Assembly (NCBI GenBank): GCA_020741775.1
Contig: DYYG01000001.1
Location: forward strand, 30,794 to 94,793
From: Methylorubrum populi
GTDB lineage: Bacteria; Pseudomonadota; Alphaproteobacteria; Rhizobiales; Beijerinckiaceae
Length of the DNA: 64,000 nucleotides
Reading direction: 5' to 3'
Every line of letters begins with the position of its first letter. The stretch's first letter is position 1. Positions 46,754 to 56,146 of this stretch are shown piece by piece. The notes below the pieces were generated by a model that worked only from the letters and a program-made list of their open reading frames with translations, searched no databases and was not told the origin of the DNA. The position numbers and the translations under genes are program-made.

Positions 46754-48106
46754 TCAGCCGGGAAGCAGCGTCTCGGCGAGGAGCTTGAGATTCAGCACGA
46801 CGATGATCCCGGCAATGGCCCAGGACAGGCCTTTCAGCCAGCCCGGGACCACGAAACGGCCCATCAGCTTCCGGTCGGAGACGAAGCGCACCAGTGGGAT
46901 CACCGCGAAGGGAAGCTGCATCGAGAGCACGACCTGGCTGAGCACGAGGAGTTTTGCCGTGCCCTGATCGCCATAGAGGGCTGTGACGATGACCACCGGC
47001 ACGATGGCGATGCCCCGCGTGATGAGGCGCCGGGCCCAGTTGGGCAGCCGCAGGCGCAGGAAGCCCTCCATGACGATCTGGCCGGCGAGGGTCGCGGTCA
47101 CCGTCGAGTTCAGGCCCGAGGCAAGCAAGGCCACGGCGAACAGGGTCGAGGCGAGCCCGACCCCGAGCAGCGGTGAGAGCAGCTCGTAGGCCTGCTCGAT
47201 TTCCTCGACATCGGTGCGCCCGCCCGCGTGGAACACCGCCGCCGCCATGATCAGGATGGCGGCGTTGACGAACAGGGCCAGCATCAGCGCGACCGTCGAA
47301 TCGGTGACGGCGAAGCGCAGGGCTTCGCGGCGCCCGGCCTCCGTGCGGGGATAGGCCCGTGTCTGCACGATCGAGGAATGCAGGTAGAGGTTATGGGGCA
47401 TCACCGTGGCGCCGATGATGCCGATGGCGATGTAGAGCGCGGCCGGATTCGTCACGATCTCCCGTGAGGGGATGAAGCCGCCGAGCACCGCCTGGACCGG
47501 GGGCGCGGCCATCGCGATCTGGAGGCCGAAGCAGACGAAGATGATCGTCAGGAGCCCGATGACGAAGGCTTCGAGTGCCCGGAAACCCCGGCGCAGCAGC
47601 AGCAGCACCACAAACACGTCGAGAGCGGTGATGATGGCGCCGAGCGTCAGCGGGATGCCGAATAGAAGCTTGAGGGCGATCGCCGTGCCGATCACCTCGG
47701 CGAGGTCGCAGGCGATGATCGCCGCCTCGCAGATCAGCCAGAGGGCGATGGCAACGGGCCGCGAGGTCCGCTCGCGGCAGGCCTGGGCGAGGTCGAGGCC
47801 GGTGGCGATGCCGAGCCGCGCCGCCAGAGCCTGCAGCACGATCGCCATCAGGTTCGAGAGCAGGATGACCGAGAGCAGCGTGTAACCGAACTGGGCGCCG
47901 CCGGCGATGTCGGTGGCCCAGTTGCCCGGATCCATATAGCCGACCGAGATCATGTAGCCCGGGCCGAGGAAGGCCACGAGCCGCCGCAGCCAGGATCCTT
48001 CCATCCGCACCGGCACGCTGGCATTCAGCGCGCCGAGGCTCGCCTCTGCAGAGGCTTGCCCGGGCGGTGCCGGCCGAACCTGATCCATCACCGCTTCCAT
48101 CCGCAT
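46754..48106 (-). CDS. mntH: Nramp family Mn2+/Fe2+ transporter
   Basis: 450-aa proton-coupled divalent-metal importer. Metal-binding helix 1 is [10 protein letters not shown] (Asp-Pro-Gly motif) and helix 6 is [15 protein letters not shown] (Met-Pro-His). About eleven membrane helices follow the N-terminal 40 residues. ATG 48106 is preferred over the upstream frame, which runs through the promoter and operator. An MntR-type box lies about 90 bp upstream and a divergent mntR gene beyond it. Confidence 0.94.
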   Translation of the reverse strand: MRMEAVMDQVRPAPPGQASAEASLGALNASVPVRMEGSWLRRLVAFLGPGYMISVGYMDPGNWATDIAGGAQFGYTLLSVILLSNLMAIVLQALAARLGIATGLDLAQACRERTSRPVAIALWLICEAAIIACDLAEVIGTAIALKLLFGIPLTLGAIITALDVFVVLLLLRRGFRALEAFVIGLLTIIFVCFGLQIAMAAPPVQAVLGGFIPSREIVTNPAALYIAIGIIGATVMPHNLYLHSSIVQTRAYPRTEAGRREALRFAVTDSTVALMLALFVNAAILIMAAAVFHAGGRTDVEEIEQAYELLSPLLGVGLASTLFAVALLASGLNSTVTATLAGQIVMEGFLRLRLPNWARRLITRGIAIVPVVIVTALYGDQGTAKLLVLSQVVLSMQLPFAVIPLVRFVSDRKLMGRFVVPGWLKGLSWAIAGIIVVLNLKLLAETLLPG

Positions 48107-48461
48107 CGGGGCTTCCCTCGTCCTCCCCTGCCCCGGCTCGCTTCTCAAGGGACGAAAATGACCGTAGCGGCGGAGCAGGAAAGCCGTCTTCCACTTATAG
48201 CCTGAGCTATAAAGCTGCGCCGAAGCTGAGATCAAGGGCTGCGCCACCGGGTTCCCGCCCGCGGTCCGCATAGGTTAAACAGGAGGGGCAAAGCCGGCTC
48301 GGCAGCGGGTTCGGATTGCCGCTGCAAATTCCTGCCGAACTGGTACGCCGGAGCGCGGCCGGTGCCACGGGCGTTTCGCAGGCGCTTCGAGAGAGTTTAG
48401 GACCAACGCACGAGGCGCGCGGACAAGAGCGCGCCCGATATCGGAGGAGCCCACCGGCCCT
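48107..48461. other. divergent mntH / mntR intergenic region
   Basis: 355 bp holding both promoters and the MntR-type box at 48194-48214. Apart from that box I see no other clear structure. Confidence 0.5.
48194..48214. promoter_or_regulatory. MntR-type operator
   Basis: TTATAGC (48195-48201), spacer CTGA, GCTATAA (48206-48212). The TAGC-N4-GCTA core is that of the enterobacterial MntR box. It sits in the mntH promoter region, 89 bp upstream of the start codon, facing mntR. No second copy is visible in the gap. Confidence 0.75.
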
Positions 48462-48950
48462 ATGCAGGAAGCGTCGCGAGATACGGGGCAGGAACCGGTG
48501 CGGGAGCCGGGGCGAGCGGGCACGGATGCGCCGCTCGTCGATGCGGAGGTTCATGTCGAGAGTTTCCGGCAGGCCCGTGAGGCACGTCGCCTGGAACTCG
48601 TGGAGGATTATGTCGAGTTGATCGCCGATCTGATCGGTGACGGCGGTGAGGCGCGGCAGGTCGATATCGCTGCCCGCCTCGGTGTGGCGCAACCAACCGT
48701 CGCCAAGATGTTGAAGCGGCTCGCCGAGGACGGTCTCGTGCAGCAGCGACCCTATCGCGGTGTGTTCCTTACCGCGGCGGGGCAGGCGCTGGCGGAGCAG
48801 TCACGGGAGCGCCACCGCATCGTCGAACGCTTCCTCTGCGCCCTGGGAGTCAGCCGCGAGACGGCGCGGCGCGACGCGGAAGGGATCGAGCACCATGTCA
48901 GCGCCGAGACGTTGGAAGCGTTCCGCCGCTTCGCCGATACGAAACTCTGA
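48462..48950 (+). CDS. mntR: DtxR family manganese-responsive regulator
   Basis: 162-aa metalloregulator that represses mntH when manganese is ample. After a flexible N-terminal 40 residues comes a winged helix-turn-helix ([31 protein letters not shown], in two parts, about 66-96) and the dimerisation/metal-binding helices with the His/Glu ligands HRIVERFL and [15 protein letters not shown]. Divergent from mntH. Confidence 0.92.
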   Translation: MQEASRDTGQEPVREPGRAGTDAPLVDAEVHVESFRQAREARRLELVEDYVELIADLIGDGGEARQVDIAARLGVAQPTVAKMLKRLAEDGLVQQRPYRGVFLTAAGQALAEQSRERHRIVERFLCALGVSRETARRDAEGIEHHVSAETLEAFRRFADTKL

Positions 48951-49147
48951 TACTTTTTCCGGTTGATCGGGCCGAAAGCGGGATCGGTAAGCCCGGGCGG
49001 CGTCCGAGCGGTGATGGCATCCGTTATCTCGATGAGATCGAACGGATGTCGCGCGAGCGACGCCTCGGCCCGATCAGGTGACCGTCGGTGCGCGAGCGGT
49101 TGCCCGAGACGCTTTCTTTATCGCCCGGTACGCAGACCGAGGGATCC

Positions 49148-49456
49148 ATGGACCTGAACCAGCAACTTGCGGCACTGGCCGCCGTCAGCGCCCGGCACGA
49201 TTCAGCCGTGACGAATCTGGCCGAGGGCTTGGCCGAGCTCGGTGCCAAGCAAGTGGCCCACCAGATGGCCATGGGCTTTCTGGCAAGCGTCCTGCGCTCG
49301 ATCGACTCCGATCACTATGACGAGCGCCTCGAAGGCTATCTCGCCATGCTGCGTGACGTGCTGTTCCGGGACGACCCGGATGCGGCGCTCGCCACCACGG
49401 TGCTGGAAACCATCGAGCGCTCCTTGCGTCCCGCTCAGGATCCGGACGAGGCCTGA
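49148..49456 (+). CDS. hypothetical protein
   Basis: 102 aa from ATG 49148. Helical, acidic (LAEGLAELGAKQVAHQMAMGFL, then ALATTVLETIERSLRP), with no signal or membrane segment. Not recognised. The open frame extends to 49088, but the part before 49148 is not conserved-looking. It stands alone in a string of small genes. Confidence 0.5.
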   Translation: MDLNQQLAALAAVSARHDSAVTNLAEGLAELGAKQVAHQMAMGFLASVLRSIDSDHYDERLEGYLAMLRDVLFRDDPDAALATTVLETIERSLRPAQDPDEA

Positions 49457-49633
49457 CGCGGGCTCCGCCGATCAGACGGGCCAGGCTGCAGGAGGGCCCG
49501 GCACGGCCGGACGGCCGCTTCCGTACTCGCTGCGAGGAGGAGCCTGTCTGAAAGGCCGGCGCACGGGCGAACGATCAGCGCCTCAGGCCGACTTTGACAG
49601 GCAGGCCGAGGCACCCGGCGAGCCGGCCCGGTC

Positions 49634-49843
49634 TCACGTCCGGGCGTCGGCGGTCTGGGCGTATTCGACCAACGCGGCCATCTGGGCCGGAGCTTGAAAC
49701 ACCTGACCGTCGGGCGTTTCGACATAAACCTTGGCCGCCCCCATGCTTGCGAAAGTCATGGCTCTCTCGGCTGCTCGCAGGCCGAGGGCGTGCGGCTCCG
49801 AGGACGGACCCGAAGGCGCGGTCCAGTGAACGGTATAGCGCAT
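49634..49843 (-). CDS. hypothetical small protein
   Basis: 69 aa from ATG 49843, which has AGGAGACC at ideal spacing. The sequence MRYTVHWTAPSGPSSEPHAL and TFASMGAAKVYVETPDGQVF suggests a small mixed alpha/beta domain. Not recognised. Confidence 0.55.
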   Translation of the reverse strand: MRYTVHWTAPSGPSSEPHALGLRAAERAMTFASMGAAKVYVETPDGQVFQAPAQMAALVEYAQTADART

Positions 49844-50212
49844 GGCGGTCTCCTGTTCGGCTCTGAAAGCATAGGGCAGGCAGAGCCGGATCGCGAGGGA
49901 CCGGGCAGTGGAAGACGAATCGGGCCCGTCCGGCCTTCCGGCTCGGCTTGCCCGCTGGTCGACAATATTCCAGGCGTCTCCGCCGGAATGCATGTCGTCT
50001 CGGCGCGAGAGCGCGTGCCGGAGCAGGAGGTTAGGTCCGAGGCCGGTGGCAGAGCGAGCGGGCGCTGCGCACCGTCATGGAGGGCGTTCGAGGGGACATG
50101 AGAGGCACGTTTCCTGACTGTCCGGTCGGCGCTTTGATGGCCGTGGCGCGATCCCTGATGTCGCGTCATCTCGCCGCGGCACGGTCTCCGAGACACCGAA
50201 AAGTCGGTGCCC

Positions 50213-50605
50213 TCAGCCCGCGTCCTCGACCGCCGGTGCCAGGATGCGCGGCGTCTGCTGGTGCTGCACGACCCGCCATTCCTCGTGAGCCAGGCGGCGG
50301 TAGGTCGAGGTGCAATGAGCCTCGTAGGTTTCCTGGTCCCGTGTCGCCTTCACGGTGTAGGCAATGACGATCAGACCTTCCTGCGGACGGGCGATGCGCC
50401 CATCCTTAATCTCCACATCCGACCAGCGCGGCGTATCCGCGACCGCCTCGATGGCCTGAGCGCCGCCGAAGACGTAGGGCGGCTGAGGAAGCGCCATCAG
50501 GCACTCATCGTCGACCAGTTCGCGGTAATGATCCGCGCCGCCGGTCCATAGGCTCTTCTCGAACGACCAAACGCGATCATCGTCCACGAGGCTCTCCTCA
50601 GGCAT
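50213..50605 (-). CDS. DUF4440 / NTF2-like domain protein
   Basis: 130 aa from ATG 50605. The cone-shaped NTF2-like pattern is visible: EKSLWTGGADHYRELVDDECLMALP, then IKDGRIARPQEGLIVIAYTVKATR and TSTYRRLAHEEWRVVQHQQT (each read in parts). Such domains are small-molecule binding or stress-related; no specific function is known here. Confidence 0.7.
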   Translation of the reverse strand: MPEESLVDDDRVWSFEKSLWTGGADHYRELVDDECLMALPQPPYVFGGAQAIEAVADTPRWSDVEIKDGRIARPQEGLIVIAYTVKATRDQETYEAHCTSTYRRLAHEEWRVVQHQQTPRILAPAVEDAG

Positions 50606-50668
50606 CCCAGGATGCCGAGAGAAGCCGCAGGTGCGATGATCGTTCCTGTGGCGGATCTGCACCCGGTT

Positions 50669-50983
50669 TCAGAACGGCCACGGCACGAACTCCGCGTCAC
50701 CCGGCTCTTGCCGACCGGGATCGTTCTTCGCCGAAGCGGAGGCCGATTCGGCGAGGGCGCGCCCGTGCGATGCGACCGGGTGCGATGCGAGCGAGATCAG
50801 CGGCACGATCTCGTCGAGCGGCTGCGGCACGCGGATCGTGCGGCCTGCCGCGGTGATGAAGGTCTCATTCAGCATCAGGTCCGTGTCGCTGACCGCCTGC
50901 ACGCTGGAAACGCGCAGCAAGTGGCGGCAGCCATCTCCATCCTGAACCTGCAGGTAGGCGCCGACTCGTCTCACCGCGTCCAT
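50669..50983 (-). CDS. hypothetical protein
   Basis: 104 aa. The first 70 residues look structured (AYLQVQDGDGCRHLLRVSSV, then TAAGRTIRVPQPLDEIVPLI), followed by a Ser/Ala-rich tail. Not recognised. It is near other small minus-strand genes and not tightly coupled. Confidence 0.5.
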   Translation of the reverse strand: MDAVRRVGAYLQVQDGDGCRHLLRVSSVQAVSDTDLMLNETFITAAGRTIRVPQPLDEIVPLISLASHPVASHGRALAESASASAKNDPGRQEPGDAEFVPWPF

Positions 50984-51010
50984 GGCCGAAATCTCTGTAC
51001 CAGCCCTGGC

Positions 51011-51286
51011 TCAGGCGCCCTCGACCGTGAACTCCATCCCCCTCCCTGGCCCCCGATCGGCATAGTCGCCGAGCGCCAGCCCGCGCTCGGCCAGCGTCTC
51101 CTCGACGATGTCGCGGTGCTTGCGCACCATCTGCCCGATCGCCAGCGGTGTCAGGCGCGGGCTCGCTCGGCGCAGGGCATCCACGCCCACATGGGCCGGC
51201 AGGCCCTCGCTCTCGGCAATCCGAGCGATGGCCAGGCCCAGATCGCGGGCTTTCGTCTCGGCGGCGGATTTCGGCTTGAACGCCAT
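51011..51286 (-). CDS. hypothetical protein
   Basis: 91 aa from ATG 51286, preceded by AGAAAGAA. Helical and charged (AFKPKSAAETKARDLGLAIA, then IGQMVRKHRDIVEETLAERG). Not recognised. Confidence 0.5.
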   Translation of the reverse strand: MAFKPKSAAETKARDLGLAIARIAESEGLPAHVGVDALRRASPRLTPLAIGQMVRKHRDIVEETLAERGLALGDYADRGPGRGMEFTVEGA

Positions 51287-51314
51287 CTCGAATTCTTTCT
51301 GTACGCTACTGCCC

Positions 51315-51569
51315 TCAGGCCGCCTGCAGATTGTCGGCGAAATCGTCGGGGACCTCGCCGAATCGGCCGAGAATCGTCGCGCTCTCCAGTTCGCCGGTCT
51401 CGTCATCGGCCACGATCTGGATGGCGACGGTGCCCGGCAGGCGCCCGGCCATCGCCTCGGCCCGTTTCAGGGCGCCGCTCACCGTCGGCGAGACCTGCTG
51501 ATCGCCCGGACAGAGACGTTTGCGCTTCAACACAAAGGTTTGCACGAGGTAGGTCGTCCGCATCGTCAC
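51315..51569 (-). CDS. hypothetical protein
   Basis: 84 aa (or 82 from the second ATG), MTMRTTYLVQTFVLKRKRLC then VSGALKRAEAMAGRLPGTVAI and DDETGELESATILGRFG. A mixed alpha/beta small protein, reminiscent of small conserved Methylobacterium proteins without assigned function. Confidence 0.5.
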   Translation of the reverse strand: MTMRTTYLVQTFVLKRKRLCPGDQQVSPTVSGALKRAEAMAGRLPGTVAIQIVADDETGELESATILGRFGEVPDDFADNLQAA

Positions 51570-51845
51570 CGTCGCTCTCCCGCATCAAGCCCGTTCGGGC
51601 ACCGTTCGCATCTCTGACAGGACGGCATGGTCACGGTGCCCCGCAGTCGCCACCTGTTCGTTCTTTTTTTGTTCTAGCACGGGATCGGGCGCGATGTGAG
51701 CCTGTTTTCGGGGCGGTGGCTCGGACCGTTTCTCTCATCCGTATCAAGGCGCATATCGGGTTGTGAGGATGACAGCCCGTCCCGGCGCGGACGACCCTCC
51801 CCCACGCCACCCTTCCTCGATAACGGTTCGTCCGGTGGCCGCGGG

Positions 51846-52157
51846 CTACATCCGCCCTGACGAGCCTCTGCGGCCGCCTGATCCGAAGACGCTTCTGAGC
51901 ACGGACCAAGTCGAAGGGCTCAGGCCCTGATCGCCCCGCAGGCGGCGACCATCGGCCCGGTCGAGGCGTTCCACCTCGATCGCGCATCGCTGCAGGGCAT
52001 AATCGGCCCTGCTTTTGGCGGATCGATCGCGCGCAGAGGAGGCACCATCGGCCTCGAAGCGAAGGCAGGAGGCGAGGTCGGCCTTCAGATTGTCGAAGGG
52101 CGCCGCCTCTGCCAGCGATACCAGGGCCAGGAACATCAGGACGGCACGGATAGGCAC
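51846..52157 (-). CDS. hypothetical secreted protein
   Basis: GTG 52157 with a GGAG about 8 bp upstream gives 103 aa beginning MPIRAVLMFLALVSLAEAAPF, a short signal peptide. The mature part has two Cys (ASCLRFEAD and LQRCAIEVE) about 33 residues apart. The C-terminal 30 residues are Gly/Arg-rich and may not be real protein. Low confidence. Confidence 0.4.
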   Translation of the reverse strand: MPIRAVLMFLALVSLAEAAPFDNLKADLASCLRFEADGASSARDRSAKSRADYALQRCAIEVERLDRADGRRLRGDQGLSPSTWSVLRSVFGSGGRRGSSGRM

Positions 52158-52290
52158 GAGGGTCGCTCCAATCGAGATCGCGCATCCCCACAACGCACGG
52201 AATGACCGAACGTCGCCGTGTCTCTGCCGGTTGGGGGGAGCCATATCGCCCGCGGCGCGAGCGCGCCTTCGGCCGTGCCGCCGGATGCGA

Positions 52291-52812
52291 TCAGGCCTCG
52301 GCATCCTCCACACCGGCGGCCTGATCGCCGTTGCGCGCGCGGTGCAGCAGGAAGATCCCCAGCACCATCGTCAGGATCAGACCAGCCAGCACGCCGAGTT
52401 CGATCATCGATGCGGCGAACAACGCCTGCTTATCGGCCGACCAATCCTTGGCTTCCATGATCTGCGAGGATTGCAGGGTGATCACGAGTACGCGCCGGAT
52501 CGAGGCGATCAGACCGACGATCAGGAACGGTTCGCAGGTCAGCTTGCCCGAACGCATCGAGACCCGCACCGTGTGCAGAATCTCGATCAGCATCAGCAGG
52601 AACAGCAGCCGATCGATGACCTCGAGGATCTTGTCGGCACCTCCGAGCGCGCGCATCGCCTCCCAGGTCAGGCTGGTCGCCTGAGCCAGCGCAAGCAAGG
52701 CGGTGAGCGCCAGCAGGATGCCCAGGGCCGCGTAGATCGCGTGCTCGGTGTGAAGGAAGACCGCGCTGGCAGCCCGCGTCAGGCGCCCTTGAATGTCGGA
52801 GCCGTCGTTCAT
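52291..52812 (-). CDS. PsiE-like (phosphate-starvation-inducible) membrane protein
   Basis: 173 aa from ATG 52812. Four membrane helices with the family middle (LGGADKILEVIDRLLFLLMLIEILHTVRVSMRSG, in two parts, about 55-90) and IVGLIASIRRVLVIT. Family members are induced by phosphate or other stress; their activity is unknown. Confidence 0.8.
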   Translation of the reverse strand: MNDGSDIQGRLTRAASAVFLHTEHAIYAALGILLALTALLALAQATSLTWEAMRALGGADKILEVIDRLLFLLMLIEILHTVRVSMRSGKLTCEPFLIVGLIASIRRVLVITLQSSQIMEAKDWSADKQALFAASMIELGVLAGLILTMVLGIFLLHRARNGDQAAGVEDAEA

Positions 52813-53070
52813 CGGACACCTCTTTCGATGCATCCGATACCAGCTGACCGCTGGTGTCAAAAAAATTGCGCGCAATGTTGCCGAAGCCGGAGACAATCCT
52901 GGACCGAATTCGTCGTCATGCCCGCTGCCGCGGCCGTTGTCCGCTCTACGGCCTCTTGCCGTGAGTCCCCTCCCCGGCTACTCGAACGGATGGTTTCGGT
53001 GAGGATGCCTGAAGCGCAGTCTGTCGCTGAAGCTCGAAGTGAAGTCTAAGTACCTGACCGATAACGGTTA

Positions 53071-53146
53071 GGGCCTGTAGCTCAATGGTTAGAGCCGACC
53101 GCTCATAACGGTCTGGTTGCAGGTTCGAGTCCTGCCGGGCCCACCA
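53071..53146 (+). tRNA. tRNA with CAU anticodon (Met or lysidine-type Ile2)
   Basis: Complete cloverleaf ending in an encoded CCA: acceptor GGGCCTG/CGGGCCC, anticodon arm GACCG-CTCATAA-CGGTC, T arm GCAGG-TTCGAGT-CCTGC, discriminator A. The anticodon is CAT. The acceptor resembles the alphaproteobacterial tRNA-Ile pattern, so the Ile2 form (TilS substrate) is possible; elongator Met is the alternative. The integrase gene starts its 3' end 42 bp further on, so this tRNA is the probable attachment site. Confidence 0.93.
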
Positions 53147-53187
53147 TTCCTAAATCCTTGGTGTAGCTAGGAAATTGAAAGAGGCGG

Positions 53188-54390
53188 TTAAGCGCCCGCC
53201 TCTCCCGATTTTGGCTTAAACAACGATTTGACCAACGATTGCGGTTTCCGGCGCCGGTTTTTGAACGCCCCGGCCGCCTCGTTCTGGAAGTCGGGATGGT
53301 GGTGGCCGTAGACCTTCTGCAACATCTCCGGGGTCATCCCGAGATAGCCGGCCGCCTCCCACAGGTTGACACCCTGCTGCATCAGCCATGTCGCGGCCGT
53401 GTGCCGTAGGACGTGAGGCGAGGCGCCTTCCTCCAGCCCTGCGAGCCTCACTGCGGTGGCGAATGCCGTCTTGACCGATGCGACGGGCTTCCCGTTCCAC
53501 TCGACGACGTATTCGGGAAGAGTGCCGTCCTTGCGCGGGATCTGTGACCAGACGCGTAGGCGAGCCAGCACGTGAGGTGGCAGCTTCACAGGAGGCTGCC
53601 GCTTGTTGGTCGCCCGCTTCCCTTGCGCCAGCCGGTAATAGACCCCCTCATCGAGATCGACGTAGGAACGGCCCTCCCCTCGGTGGAAGGCGGCTGACGC
53701 AATCGCGCCCGCTCTGGTGCCGGTGTAGAGGCCCAGGAGGATGAAGCGCGCGAGGTGGCGCAGCGGTCGCTTTCTGGTCGCGACCTGCTTCTCCTTCCGA
53801 GTGCCGGTGTTCCAGGCCTGCACCTCGCGATAGCGCCAGCATGTCCAGAGCAGGCGCGCGGCCTCCGAGCGGGTCAGCCAGCGCATGCGCGACTCCCCCT
53901 TCCTCGGCAGCACAACACGCACCTCTCCGCGGTGCAGCCCCTCGTTCTTGTGGTGGCTGATTGCCGCCCGAAGGTCTTCAAGATCCCGGCGCGCGCCCCC
54001 GCTGTTGCCGCGGACGACAACATATCGGCGGCACGTCTCGCCGGTCACATCGCTAAGCATCATGCCGCCAAAAAATTGAGCGAGCCGGGCAATGCACCCC
54101 TCGAAGCGCTTACGGTGTTGCGGCTCGATTTCTTTGTCACTGAAGTAGATGTTGAGCACATCGGCCACATCAATCGACTCGATGTCCTTCAGCTTGCGCT
54201 TCGGCTGGTATTTCTCCGCGATGTGCTCGGAGAGCCGCTGTTCGGCGAGCGCAATTTCGCCATGAGTGCATCCCGTGGGGAAATGCTTTCCTCCGTCGAG
54301 AATGATCCAGGTCGCGTTTGCGACGACCTTGCCGTTGCGAACGCGCTCGGGTCGGAGCCATAGGCGTGCGCGCTTTCTCGGACGCGGCAT
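53188..54390 (-). CDS. tyrosine recombinase / integrase
   Basis: 400-aa site-specific recombinase. Catalytic Arg in [13 protein letters not shown] (about 233-245), HxxR in [10 protein letters not shown] (about 334-343) and the nucleophile Tyr in [12 protein letters not shown] (about 371-382). The second His/Trp position is Met (LGMTPEM), as in this integrase group. The gene ends 42 bp from the tRNA 3' end in the orientation expected for tRNA-targeted integration. The first 202 bp overlap the upstream excisionase-like gene. Confidence 0.93.
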   Translation of the reverse strand: MPRPRKRARLWLRPERVRNGKVVANATWIILDGGKHFPTGCTHGEIALAEQRLSEHIAEKYQPKRKLKDIESIDVADVLNIYFSDKEIEPQHRKRFEGCIARLAQFFGGMMLSDVTGETCRRYVVVRGNSGGARRDLEDLRAAISHHKNEGLHRGEVRVVLPRKGESRMRWLTRSEAARLLWTCWRYREVQAWNTGTRKEKQVATRKRPLRHLARFILLGLYTGTRAGAIASAAFHRGEGRSYVDLDEGVYYRLAQGKRATNKRQPPVKLPPHVLARLRVWSQIPRKDGTLPEYVVEWNGKPVASVKTAFATAVRLAGLEEGASPHVLRHTAATWLMQQGVNLWEAAGYLGMTPEMLQKVYGHHHPDFQNEAAGAFKNRRRKPQSLVKSLFKPKSGEAGA

Positions 54391-54599
54391 CGTTCTCTCA
54401 TTTTCTCGATGTCGGCGAGCGTGGTGTAGAAGCGGCCCGCGGTCTTCTCGATGCGGAGGTTGCCCTTGGCGGCTTCGGTGCGCAGCCCGTTCGCGGTCAT
54501 CGATCCGTCGGGGTAGGCAAGGGCCGCCGCCACATCGAGGCGCAGCGGCGAGGTTGGCGTGATACGCGCGGGGTTGATGGCACCCCTCTCTCTAGGCAC
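54189..54599 (-). CDS. excisionase-like protein overlapping the integrase
   Basis: 136 aa. The winged-helix-like part is [49 protein letters not shown] (in parts, about 19-67), the pattern of small excisionases: an N-terminal helix that selects a promoter or site, then a wing. The C-terminal 67 residues (Ser/Arg-rich) lie in a second frame of the integrase gene. Such a tail is usual for this excisionase group, so the overlap is probably genuine rather than a mis-call. Confidence 0.65.
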   Translation of the reverse strand: MPRERGAINPARITPTSPLRLDVAAALAYPDGSMTANGLRTEAAKGNLRIEKTAGRFYTTLADIEKMRERCRVRESAHAYGSDPSAFATARSSQTRPGSFSTEESISPRDALMAKLRSPNSGSPSTSRRNTSRSAS

Positions 54600-54915
54600 G
54601 ATCCGTCCTCCCTCGTGCGGTGGTGCTGGTGGATGGGGGCGGGGAAGCTTCGGGCGCTTGCCAGTTCCGGCAGGCCGGCGCGGTCGCGAGCACGTCGGTG
54701 TCCTTGCCGCCGGTCCAGTGGCGCTCCATCAGCCCGCATTTCCGGTAGACCTTGGCGAGGCGCTTCCGGACGAGGTGATCGCAGGAGCCGCAGGTCTCGC
54801 CGGCTGGCCCGGTTCCGGGCTTCGCGGCGTAGCCCTTCGCCTGCGTACCGCCGCGCAACTGCCGGCGCTCGCTCGGCGTAAGGGTGCGGTCGAGGTTGAA
54901 GAGGTCGCCCATCAC
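54592..54915 (-). CDS. phage-related hypothetical protein with Cys motif
   Basis: 107 aa (starts MMGDLFNLDRTLTPSERRQL). Four Cys are spaced as in a small zinc-binding domain (TCGSCDHLVR, RKCGLME, PACRNWQ). Not recognised. The stop overlaps the excisionase-like start by 8 bp. Confidence 0.55.
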   Translation of the reverse strand: MMGDLFNLDRTLTPSERRQLRGGTQAKGYAAKPGTGPAGETCGSCDHLVRKRLAKVYRKCGLMERHWTGGKDTDVLATAPACRNWQAPEASPPPSTSTTARGRTDRA

Positions 54916-54992
54916 GCGGCCTACAGCTCGACGACCAGAACGAGCGGCTGCCAGCGGATCAGCACACCCTCGAAGGCGATGCGGTCGCCCTC

Positions 54993-55340
54993 CTACGGTG
55001 GGTGCTCAGCCCACCAGAAGCGGGCCATGTCCTCGACGCTGTCGAAGCCGTCCTCACGCGCGAAGGCCTCCATCCGGGCCGGGCTCAGCAGCTCGCCGCC
55101 GACCTCGAATAGTTCGGTCGCGCTGCGCTCGGAGAAGCACAGGCGCATCGGCATCACGGAGAGGCAGGTCGGGCGGCCGAGGAGCGTGCAATGCCGGGTT
55201 CGCATCCCGGTGTAGAGCTGAAGCTCCTCGCCCTGGCGGGCATGGCGCTTCCGGTCGGCGCGGATCGTCTGCGCCTTCGTTCCGGCGAGGATCGGCGGGC
55301 CGAACCGCTTCTTGAAGCTGTAGGCGACCATCGGCGTCAC
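54993..55340 (-). CDS. ASCH domain-like phage protein
   Basis: 115 aa. The N-terminus MVAYSFKKRFGPPILAGTKAQTIRADRKRHARQGEELQLYTGMRTR (in parts) has the conserved ASCH pattern: F-K-x-x-F, TKxQTIR and a short GxxLxLYTG. ASCH proteins bind RNA or modified nucleobases; some are phage anti-restriction or nucleotide-modification factors. It overlaps the methyltransferase gene end by 4 bp, so the two are coupled. Confidence 0.65.
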   Translation of the reverse strand: MTPMVAYSFKKRFGPPILAGTKAQTIRADRKRHARQGEELQLYTGMRTRHCTLLGRPTCLSVMPMRLCFSERSATELFEVGGELLSPARMEAFAREDGFDSVEDMARFWWAEHPP

Positions 55341-56146
55341 TCCGCAGGAAGGGTGAAGAGCGGGCCGTGGTCAGCCGGCTTGCCTCGAGCGAGGAGGGCG
55401 ATGCGCCGCCGCTCATCCTCGCCCGCCAGCGCGTTCGCGATCCGACGGCACGCGTTGTCGAAGTGCCCCGGGTTGATCTCGCAGCCGATGAAGCCTCGAC
55501 CTGCGCGCACGGCTGCGACGCCAGTCGAGCCGGAGCCCATGAAGGGGTCGAGGACGATCGATCCGGGAACGGCGCGGACGATACGCTCAAGCAGGTCGAC
55601 CGGCTTTTCGGTCGGGTGACAACGCTCGGTCGCATGCATCGTCGGGAACCGGAGCACCGATCCCATACCGCGGTCGAGCATGTCGGCCGGCGAGCCGTTC
55701 GAGGCGAACACGATGTTCTCGTGCTGGTTTCGCCAGCACTGCCCCATCCCGAAATGCGCCTTGTCCCAAACGAGGCAGTGGTTCACCCGGAAGCCACTCG
55801 CCTCCAGCATGCCGTAGAGGTTCGGCGCCTGCCTCCAGTCGATGAAGCAGTAGACGTGCGCGCCCTGGATCATCCGCGGGCGCATGTCCGAGAACAGGCT
55901 GCGGATGAACCAGTTGAAGCCCCACGTTGTCATGGCGTCGTGGCTGAACCAGTCGGTGTCCTCCATGCCGCGCAGCATGGACCCGCGCACCTGACGCTCG
56001 CTGTCCCGGCGGGCGCCGCTGCTATAGGGCGGGTCGGTGATGACGAGTTCGACTCGATCGAGCGTTCCCGCGAGGTCGCGGGCATCGCCCAGATAAAGCG
56101 TGACGTTCTCGGCGAGGTATTCGACGCGTTGGCTCAAGGTGCTCAC
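55337..56146 (-). CDS. site-specific DNA methyltransferase (N6-adenine / N4-cytosine)
   Basis: 269 aa. Motif IV is TDPPYSSG (about 38-45) and motif I DPFMGSGSTGVAA lies near the C-terminus (about 205-217), so the motif order is that of beta-class exocyclic-amine methyltransferases; the CHPTEKP and ALLARGKP segments flank them. GTG 56146 overlaps the end of the C5-methyltransferase reading frame (GTGA). No restriction nuclease gene is adjacent, so a solitary, phage-protective methylase is likely. Confidence 0.88.
   Translation of the reverse strand: MSTLSQRVEYLAENVTLYLGDARDLAGTLDRVELVITDPPYSSGARRDSERQVRGSMLRGMEDTDWFSHDAMTTWGFNWFIRSLFSDMRPRMIQGAHVYCFIDWRQAPNLYGMLEASGFRVNHCLVWDKAHFGMGQCWRNQHENIVFASNGSPADMLDRGMGSVLRFPTMHATERCHPTEKPVDLLERIVRAVPGSIVLDPFMGSGSTGVAAVRAGRGFIGCEINPGHFDNACRRIANALAGEDERRRIALLARGKPADHGPLFTLPAE

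Noticed and set aside
53188..54390. Integrase inactivated by loss of the catalytic Tyr (Phe in HHHPDF)
   Set aside because: In this family the nucleophile is the Tyr in KVYGHHHP, which is present; the Phe is not the catalytic position.
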